A stretch of 12,493 nt of DNA from Planctomycetia bacterium (GTDB taxonomy: Bacteria; Planctomycetota; Planctomycetia; Gemmatales; Gemmataceae). This document shows positions 7,745 through 12,493 of the stretch, in pieces (positions within the stretch are counted from its first letter, which is position 1; the number at the start of each line of letters is the position of its first letter). The stretch lies in assembly GCA_022616395.1 (NCBI GenBank), contig JAKEEV010001196.1:1-12493 (forward strand). The letters run 5' to 3'. The position numbers were made by a program, and so were the translations under genes. The notes beneath the pieces are model-generated. The model did no database searches, was not told the DNA's origin, and worked only from the letters and a program-made list of their open reading frames with translations.

Positions 7745-7756
7745 GGGAGGGGTTCC

Positions 7757-7781
7757 GGAGGCCCGCCGAGCCGAGGCGGGC
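7757..7781 (+). repeat. 25-nt GGAG-foot hairpin, related to families A and C
   Basis: Foot GGAG (7757-7760), stem GCCCGCC (7761-7767), loop GAGCCGA (7768-7774), stem GGCGGGC (7775-7781). The length, plan and loop equal those of the unit at 7865-7889, but the stem differs while staying fully paired. It faces left, opposite to the surrounding minus-strand genes, and ends up 12 nt upstream of the oxidoreductase ATG. Confidence 0.75.
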
Positions 7782-7786
7782 GCATT

Positions 7787-7856
7787 GGCGAACCCCGCCC
7801 ACAAGGGTGGTGGGTGCTGCGACTCCGACCCACCGCCCTTGCGGGCGGGGTTCGCC
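7787..7856. repeat. 29-nt inverted repeat with 12-nt loop
   Basis: Arms at 7787-7815 and 7828-7856 pair at 27 of 29 positions around GCTGCGACTCCG. Each arm also holds a small hairpin of its own: CCGCCC-TTGC-GGGCGG in the right arm (loop GCAA on the minus strand) and CCGCCC-ACAA-GGGTGG in the left arm. It is the centre of the composite between the permease and oxidoreductase genes, so it would be in the mRNA if these are co-transcribed. Confidence 0.88.
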
Positions 7857-7864
7857 CAAAACCA

Positions 7865-7889
7865 GTGCCGCTCGGCTCGCGGCACCTAC
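7865..7889 (-). repeat. 25-nt GTAG-foot hairpin, family A copy 2
   Basis: On the minus strand: foot GTAG (7889-7886), stem GTGCCGC, loop GAGCCGA, stem GCGGCAC. It begins 3 nt after the TAA of the permease gene and reads in the gene's direction. It matches the copy at 5391-5415 in 23 of 25 positions. Confidence 0.88.
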
Positions 7890-7892
7890 CAG

Positions 7893-10800
7893 TTACTCTC
7901 TTCGCAGAGCCGGGATGACCGGCACACGCAGGATACCCGCTGTCGCGGCGGATGCCACAATGAACCCGACCGCGAGCACCAGACCGAGCATCCACGCGAG
8001 GCGCGTCCAGGGGATTTCAGCTCCGCTTGCCACGTGAGGAGCCACGGAAGCAAGCGCCGCCAGCACTCCACCCCCGAGGCCAACAAGCAAGAGCAGCGCG
8101 TGTTCCACCAGCACAAGGAACTGTAGCGCTCGCGTGCGATAACCGACCGCGCGGAGCAGCGCGAGTTCGCCCAGTCGCTCCCAGACACCACGCAGGATCA
8201 CCACCGCAAGACCCAGCACGCCCAGCATCAGTCCGAAGCCGCCGAGAAGCTGGAACGTGGACAAGTACGCGCCGATCACGGCCTGGAACGATGCGACGCG
8301 CTCTCGCGTGGACGTGACGACAAGCCCGTTGGTGCCAAAGCCGACTTGCAGCGCGCGAGAGACGGTCTGTTCCTTCTCCGGAGGCGTGCGAATCAGGAAC
8401 ACGCGATAACCGTCCTGCTTCGGAAACGCGCGGGCGAACTCCGCGTCGCTTGTAATCAACTCGCTCTGGAACGGGCTATCGACCAGTGTGCCAACAATGC
8501 GGAAGGTGATCTCGTTCCCATCATCATCGGGCATCGTGAACCGGTCCCCGACTCCCTTCTTGAGCATCCACTGTGCGGTATTCTGCTCGCAGAACACCGG
8601 GATTTCCCCCAGTCGGCCGCGCTCCTTCAGTAGCAGCCACGGGTTCGCTTTCTCTTCGGGCGTGCTCGCCTCAGTTGCATAAAACTTGAATCCTCCGCGC
8701 GCGATGAGCGCGTCCGGCACACCGAGCACACGCGGTCGCGCGGCCTGGAAGAGATTCATGCAACTCGCATCGTCACCAGCGCGCAGTCGCAGCGCGAACA
8801 CTTCTTGCAATCCCGCATCGAGTTCTGCTTTGGCCGCGAGGAACTGCGGTGTTTCCGGTGGGTTGTCGGGGTCCGCGCCCGCGGGTGCGTAAGCTTTGCG
8901 TAACTGTCTGTCGAGGTCGGTTCGGCCCAGGCCAGAATCGAACGACTGGAAGATTGGATTGTTCGCTTCCGCAATCAGATTGAAGCCGCCACTGCCGCCG
9001 GTCTGGCTCAGGAACTCCTTATCCGGTTGTCGGCGGAAACTTTCAACTGCGACGAGCAGAAACGCTGCCGCCGCGAGAAGCGCCGCGGTGAGCAGACTTC
9101 GGGCCGGATTGCGCGCGGCGTTGCGCGTGCCGAGTTGCGCAAGCGCGGGAATCCCTCGGCCGTGAACGGCCCGGTGTCGCGTGCGCTTCATCCACACCCA
9201 CACGCCCAGAAGCGCTGCGGTCAGAAGTAATCCGCCACCACCGAAGAAACTCATCGCCTGGTAGTCCGGGTTGTCCACCGATCCGCCCGCGATGAGCAGC
9301 GCGATACCCACAATCACCGCGCAGAGCGCAAGAATCTTCGTCCAGCGTGAAGCGCCCTTCACCGCGTCCGTTGCGACGGCCGTTTCACCACGAAGCAGCG
9401 CGGGCGGAGCCACCTTCACCAGTCCGCGCACACTCCACCAGAGAGCCGCGAACGCCATCACGACCGTCATTCCGAAGCCAAGTGCAAAGCTCATTGGTGT
9501 GGCGTGTGGTTTGAAGTAAGCCTTCACTCCCTCATCCGGCCACAGGTCGAGCAACACATGAAGCAACAACCGGTTGTACGCGATGCCCGCACCAAGCCCG
9601 ATGGCCGCGCCGAGTGCCGCGACCATCAGCCCTTCGCTTAACAGCAGGCGCCGAACTTGCCGCACGGAGAAGCCAGTCGCGAGCAGCAAACCGATTTCCT
9701 TCGCGCGCCGATCAAGCGAAAGCCGGAAGAGCAACCCCACGAGCATCAGCGCCGCGGCGATGAGGAAGAAACTGAAGCCGAGGAACAGCCCGCCGAAGTC
9801 TGTTCCTCCCTTGCTCGCTGTGAGCAGGCGCTCGCGGATCGGATCGAACACCAATCCGGACGGCTTCGGGTCGAGGCGTTTTGGCAGAGTTGTGTGGAGT
9901 CGCTGATTGAGTTGCTCCAGTGATTCACCAGCCGCGGGCGCGATGCGAACCGAGGTATCCGACCCGTATCGGCTGCCGAAGAGCTTCCGACCAGTGGCGA
10001 GGGTCACATAGGCCATTGGAGTGGCCTTGTTCGTGTTGAAGAATGCGGCTCGCGGGTGTTTGTCCGGCACGCGAGCGCGAATCTTCTCCTGCGGCAAGAC
10101 CGGCGGCCGGTCCCAGTTGTGAAGATCGGCCCGCACATCGGTCACTCCGCGAATCTCCGGTGTGAGGTCTCTGTCGCGTGTCGCGCCCGCGAGCGGGACA
10201 TATCCGCGAAGCGTGAGTTCGGCTTCCTTGAGCTTCCCTTCCCCTTCAACCTCCGGGTCGAAGTAGGTCATCCGCAACTTCGTGCCGGGCGAGAGTCCTT
10301 TCAGTTCGGAACCTTGCCAGTCGAGGAGGATGACTTCGTCATCGGCCAACGCCGCGACAGCCTTCGGAAGGAATGGGCCAAGCGGAGCTTCCGCGCTTGC
10401 GTTGAGTCCCGCGATCACGGGATAGGGGATCTCCTTCTTGCCGAACGCGAGTGTGTCCGCAACGTACACCACTGTCGGTTCGGCACGCACGCCAAGTTCG
10501 CTTGTGGCGGCTTCGATGGCCTTCACTGTGTTCGGCGGAAGGATAAGTTCCGTCGATTCGACGCTGAGGTAAGGGCCGCGGCCGAACCGCCGGTCGATCT
10601 CGCGGAACTTCAGGCCGAAATCTTCCGCTTGTAAACGTGCGTGAAGTGCGGAATTCAGATCATCTGCCGAGGCACCGCGCGCGAGCAGAACAGTTGCGGT
10701 CGGGGTGTCGTCGCCGGTCATCAGACGGGCAACCCGGCGCAGCGGGACGAACACATTCAGCGGAGCGGCCGGGTTCGGCGTCAGGTTAAAGTCATTCTCG

Positions 10801-11372
10801 AAAGCATCACCGGGCAACACGGCGATTACGTCGAACTCGTCTGTTGCGGTGACGTCATCTGTCGCGCGTTTGGCGAGTGACGATGATCGTGGCATCTCCG
10901 AGAACCGTTCGATGCCGAGCTTCACCTTGTCGCCAGCTTTCACGCCGAGTTTCTCCGCGACGCGATGCGACAGCACCACCTGTTTCCCAGTGCCCTTCCA
11001 GTCGACGCCCGACACCCCGGCCGGCGCGAAGCGGTCATCCACTCCCAACACGGTGATATGGCCGAGGTAAGGCGCGGTCGCCTCGTCGGTAGTCACCGCC
11101 TGAATCGAACCGGGGAGAAGAAGCACCGGCGCGACCTGACCGGGCAAGCCGTCGGCGATGTCCGCGCGGACTGGTCGCGGGAAGAACGCGACAGCCTCGA
11201 CGCCGCTCAACTGTCGCTCCACGCGCTCGCGCAAACTTCCGCGCAGAGAATCTCCCACCAACAGCGCGCCGGTGAGCACAGCCGAGCCGACCGCGACTCC
11301 CAGGAGCACCGCGAAGTTTCCGCGCGCGTGATACACGAGGTTGCGAGCAACAAGTGTGGTGGAAGTGAGCAT
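7893..11372 (-). CDS. Large ABC transporter permease, FtsX/MacB type
   Basis: An 1159-residue inner-membrane protein. After a short start, a first membrane segment (NFAVLLGVAVGSAVLTGALL, about 19-40) leads to a large outer domain (about 45-520) of the MacB_PCD kind. A first FtsX domain follows at about 526-660 (LFLGFSFFLIAAALMLVGLL ... AKEIGLLLATGFSVRQVRR). Two more segments come at about 685-740. A second unit starts at about 750 (RNAARNPARSLLTAALLAAA), with a second outer domain and a second FtsX domain at about 1030-1150 (GELALLRAVGYRTRALQ). This gives about ten membrane segments, as in YbbP-like or LolC/E-like permeases with both halves in one chain. With the ATPase encoded 25 nt upstream it should form an envelope complex that moves lipoproteins, lipids or peptides; the substrate is unknown. 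The ATG at 11372 has no Shine-Dalgarno, only a pyrimidine run (CTTCCTCCG). Confidence 0.9.
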   Translation of the reverse strand: MLTSTTLVARNLVYHARGNFAVLLGVAVGSAVLTGALLVGDSLRGSLRERVERQLSGVEAVAFFPRPVRADIADGLPGQVAPVLLLPGSIQAVTTDEATAPYLGHITVLGVDDRFAPAGVSGVDWKGTGKQVVLSHRVAEKLGVKAGDKVKLGIERFSEMPRSSSLAKRATDDVTATDEFDVIAVLPGDAFENDFNLTPNPAAPLNVFVPLRRVARLMTGDDTPTATVLLARGASADDLNSALHARLQAEDFGLKFREIDRRFGRGPYLSVESTELILPPNTVKAIEAATSELGVRAEPTVVYVADTLAFGKKEIPYPVIAGLNASAEAPLGPFLPKAVAALADDEVILLDWQGSELKGLSPGTKLRMTYFDPEVEGEGKLKEAELTLRGYVPLAGATRDRDLTPEIRGVTDVRADLHNWDRPPVLPQEKIRARVPDKHPRAAFFNTNKATPMAYVTLATGRKLFGSRYGSDTSVRIAPAAGESLEQLNQRLHTTLPKRLDPKPSGLVFDPIRERLLTASKGGTDFGGLFLGFSFFLIAAALMLVGLLFRLSLDRRAKEIGLLLATGFSVRQVRRLLLSEGLMVAALGAAIGLGAGIAYNRLLLHVLLDLWPDEGVKAYFKPHATPMSFALGFGMTVVMAFAALWWSVRGLVKVAPPALLRGETAVATDAVKGASRWTKILALCAVIVGIALLIAGGSVDNPDYQAMSFFGGGGLLLTAALLGVWVWMKRTRHRAVHGRGIPALAQLGTRNAARNPARSLLTAALLAAAAFLLVAVESFRRQPDKEFLSQTGGSGGFNLIAEANNPIFQSFDSGLGRTDLDRQLRKAYAPAGADPDNPPETPQFLAAKAELDAGLQEVFALRLRAGDDASCMNLFQAARPRVLGVPDALIARGGFKFYATEASTPEEKANPWLLLKERGRLGEIPVFCEQNTAQWMLKKGVGDRFTMPDDDGNEITFRIVGTLVDSPFQSELITSDAEFARAFPKQDGYRVFLIRTPPEKEQTVSRALQVGFGTNGLVVTSTRERVASFQAVIGAYLSTFQLLGGFGLMLGVLGLAVVILRGVWERLGELALLRAVGYRTRALQFLVLVEHALLLLVGLGGGVLAALASVAPHVASGAEIPWTRLAWMLGLVLAVGFIVASAATAGILRVPVIPALRRE

Positions 11373-11397
11373 CGGAGGAAGTGAGTGAGGGAATCAG

Positions 11398-12072
11398 TCA
11401 GATGGATTGAAGCGTACCGTCGGTCATCTCGAAGCGTTTCGGGAAGAGTTTCGCCAGTTCCGCGCTGTGTGTCACCACAACAAGCACGGTTTGTTCCTGC
11501 TTGTGAAGTTCCAGGAGCAATTCGCCGACCGCGTGGGCGTTGGTGCGGTCGAGATTGCCGGTCGGTTCGTCCGCCAGAAGCAGTGTGGGCTTTAACACAA
11601 GAGCGCGCGCGACCGCGACGCGCTGACGCTCGCCTCCGGAGAGTTCCGCCGGTCGGTGATCGAGCCGGGTGCCGAGGCCGACGCGGTCGAGTAACTTGCG
11701 GGCGTAGGCTTCTGTTTCCTCCTCATGCGTTCTGCGGTTCACGAGTGTGGGAATCAGCACGTTTTCAAGAACCGAACACTGAGGAAGCAAGTGGTGATCC
11801 TGAAACACGAACCCGATGCGCGCATTGCGGAACGCGGCCAACTCCGCTTCGGGTAACGCGAACGGATCGGTGCCATTGAGCGCGATCTTCCCCGCCGTGG
11901 GCCGATCGAGCGTTCCGAGGATGTGCAGCAGCGTGCTTTTACCCGAACCCGACGGCCCCATCACCGCGACCGACTCGCCGCGCTCCAGTGTCATATTCAC
12001 GCCGCGCAGCACGGAAAGCGTGCCGCTTCGCGTGGGATATTCCTTCGAGACATCCGAAACGACGAGTGACAT
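11398..12072 (-). CDS. ABC transporter ATP-binding protein, LolD/MacB type
   Basis: A 224-residue cytoplasmic ATPase, complete for the MacB/LolD/FtsE group. Walker A is GPSGSGKST (39-47), the Q-loop FVFQDHHLLP has Gln91, the signature is LSGGERQRVAVARAL (144-158), Walker B is LLLADEP (164-170) with Glu169, followed by TGNLD, and the switch histidine is His202 (VVTHS). It powers the permease encoded next. The ATG at 12072 opens MSLVVSDVSKEYP, the normal start for the family; the frame runs on to 12240, but that part is the shadow of the 83-residue gene. No Shine-Dalgarno is present; the upstream gene stops only 7 nt before, so translation is probably coupled. Confidence 0.95.
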   Translation of the reverse strand: MSLVVSDVSKEYPTRSGTLSVLRGVNMTLERGESVAVMGPSGSGKSTLLHILGTLDRPTAGKIALNGTDPFALPEAELAAFRNARIGFVFQDHHLLPQCSVLENVLIPTLVNRRTHEEETEAYARKLLDRVGLGTRLDHRPAELSGGERQRVAVARALVLKPTLLLADEPTGNLDRTNAHAVGELLLELHKQEQTVLVVVTHSAELAKLFPKRFEMTDGTLQSI

Positions 12073-12079
12073 AGGGGTG

Positions 12080-12331
12080 TCAGTTCGATGTGGGCGGGTT
12101 GGGATGGTCGGGGTCGTTCCCGTCGTCGAGGTAGATGAGTTGGTCCGCACCGACTTCGATGTACGCGGTGTGATCCGAATACTCCAACTCGACGCCGTAC
12201 AATTCGCGTCCCTTGTATCCCAGTGGTCCGCGAAGTTCAATGATGCGGCCCTTCAGTCCAGGGTGGTAGCGGATCTGCACGCGGTCGCCGAGTCGAGGAA
12301 CACGCACTGTGTTGTTCGCTTGATCGGACAT
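12080..12331 (-). CDS. Small SH3/KOW-like beta-barrel protein
   Basis: An 83-residue protein I cannot assign to a named family. Its core (about 11-69) is RVPRLGDRVQIRYHPGLKG, then a GPLGYKGRELYGVELE hairpin, then AYIEVGADQLIYL. 'GDxVxIxxxPGxxGxIxE' followed by short strands is the style of KOW or SH3-like barrels, which bind RNA, ribosomes or peptides. The tail (DDGNDPDHPNPPTSN) is acidic and proline-rich. There is no signal peptide. A GGAG Shine-Dalgarno (12342-12339) lies 7 nt before the ATG. It ends 7 nt before the ABC ATPase gene and is probably in its transcript; a link in function is unproven. Confidence 0.75.
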   Translation of the reverse strand: MSDQANNTVRVPRLGDRVQIRYHPGLKGRIIELRGPLGYKGRELYGVELEYSDHTAYIEVGADQLIYLDDGNDPDHPNPPTSN

Positions 12332-12348
12332 GAGGCGTCTCCGGGGAG

Positions 12349-12493
12349 TTACCAGGGCGCTGCGCTGAGCAACGCGAGTAACGTATCATACATGATCTGG
12401 TCGAGTTCCACCGCAAGCTCGCCGCAGGAAGTTTGCCACGTCCGAACCATCGCAATGTCAAGCGACGGGCCTGGCGGTGCGATAACTCCGTGA
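12349..12493 (-). CDS. C-terminal end of an unidentified gene, partial
   Basis: On the minus strand an open frame enters from the right edge and stops at TAA (12351-12349), 17 nt before the 83-residue gene. The 47 visible residues end TWQTSCGELAVELDQIMYD, then TLLALLSAAPW, a helix-like mix of acidic and hydrophobic residues. Codons favour G or C in the third position about as much as the neighbouring genes do. A different frame on the same strand gives an arginine- and serine-rich peptide that looks less natural. No family can be named from so little; it would be the first gene of this minus-strand block in view. Confidence 0.45.
   Translation of the reverse strand, partial: HGVIAPPGPSLDIAMVRTWQTSCGELAVELDQIMYDTLLALLSAAPW

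Noticed and set aside
7745..7885. 47-residue N-terminal extension of the oxidoreductase
   Set aside because: The extension is just translated repeat DNA; the Rossmann-like domain begins at the ATG at 7744.
12380..12400. TATGAT on the minus strand as a -10 box for the 83-residue gene
   Set aside because: No -35 box at a proper distance (nearest TTGCGG is about 20 nt away), and the bases lie in the likely C-terminal coding end of the upstream gene.
11816..12493. Plus-strand open frame of about 225 codons opposite the ABC ATPase and the 83-residue gene
   Set aside because: It is antisense to a complete ATPase with all motifs; no Shine-Dalgarno, no domain pattern, serine- and valine-rich composition expected of a shadow.

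Overview
The window looks like chromosomal DNA of a Planctomycetota bacterium, most likely near Gemmataceae. This is inferred from gene content: a secreted PQQ-type beta-propeller with a WPKWRGPRGDG start, a short Gfo/Idh/MocA-like oxidoreductase, a DUF5678 gene overlapping a retropepsin-like protease gene, an OB-fold lipoprotein, and many ATGs with no Shine-Dalgarno. I have not run any search, so the species is not identified. No rRNA, tRNA, CRISPR array, transposase or phage gene is visible.

Layout. (1) The left edge, positions 1-78 on the minus strand, is the start of lysA. It is divergent from a plus-strand lipoprotein gene (215-1081). (2) A minus-strand run follows from position 3654 leftward: argH, a DUF5678 protein, a clan AA aspartic protease-like protein, and a DUF3817 membrane protein. 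Gaps are 28 nt or less and the middle pair overlaps by 71 nt. (3) Divergent from argH is a plus-strand secreted protein of unknown function (3767-5386). (4) The rest is one minus-strand block running from the right edge: a partial unknown C-terminus, an 83-residue SH3/KOW-like protein, an ABC ATPase, a large FtsX/MacB-type permease, then an oxidoreductase and the beta-propeller protein with overlapping stop and start codons.

The most unusual structure is in the spacers. Three intergenic regions (1084-1169, 5391-5511, 7757-7889) each hold a composite of palindromes: outer hairpins whose 4-nt feet (GTAG, once GGAG) face outward, around a central repeat. Four of the outer units share a 4+7+7+7 nt plan with a near-constant loop and different, self-complementary stems. 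Five genes end within 0-4 nt of a GTAG foot that reads in the same direction as the gene. In two of them the TAG of the foot is the stop codon. This resembles enterobacterial REP/BIME elements, which are tied to RAYT (TnpA_REP) enzymes, and may also form the 3' ends of transcripts.

Functionally, lysA and argH are the last steps of lysine and arginine synthesis and lie near each other. The ABC pair would form an envelope exporter or lipoprotein-release type complex. The remaining genes encode mostly envelope or secreted proteins without a known role.
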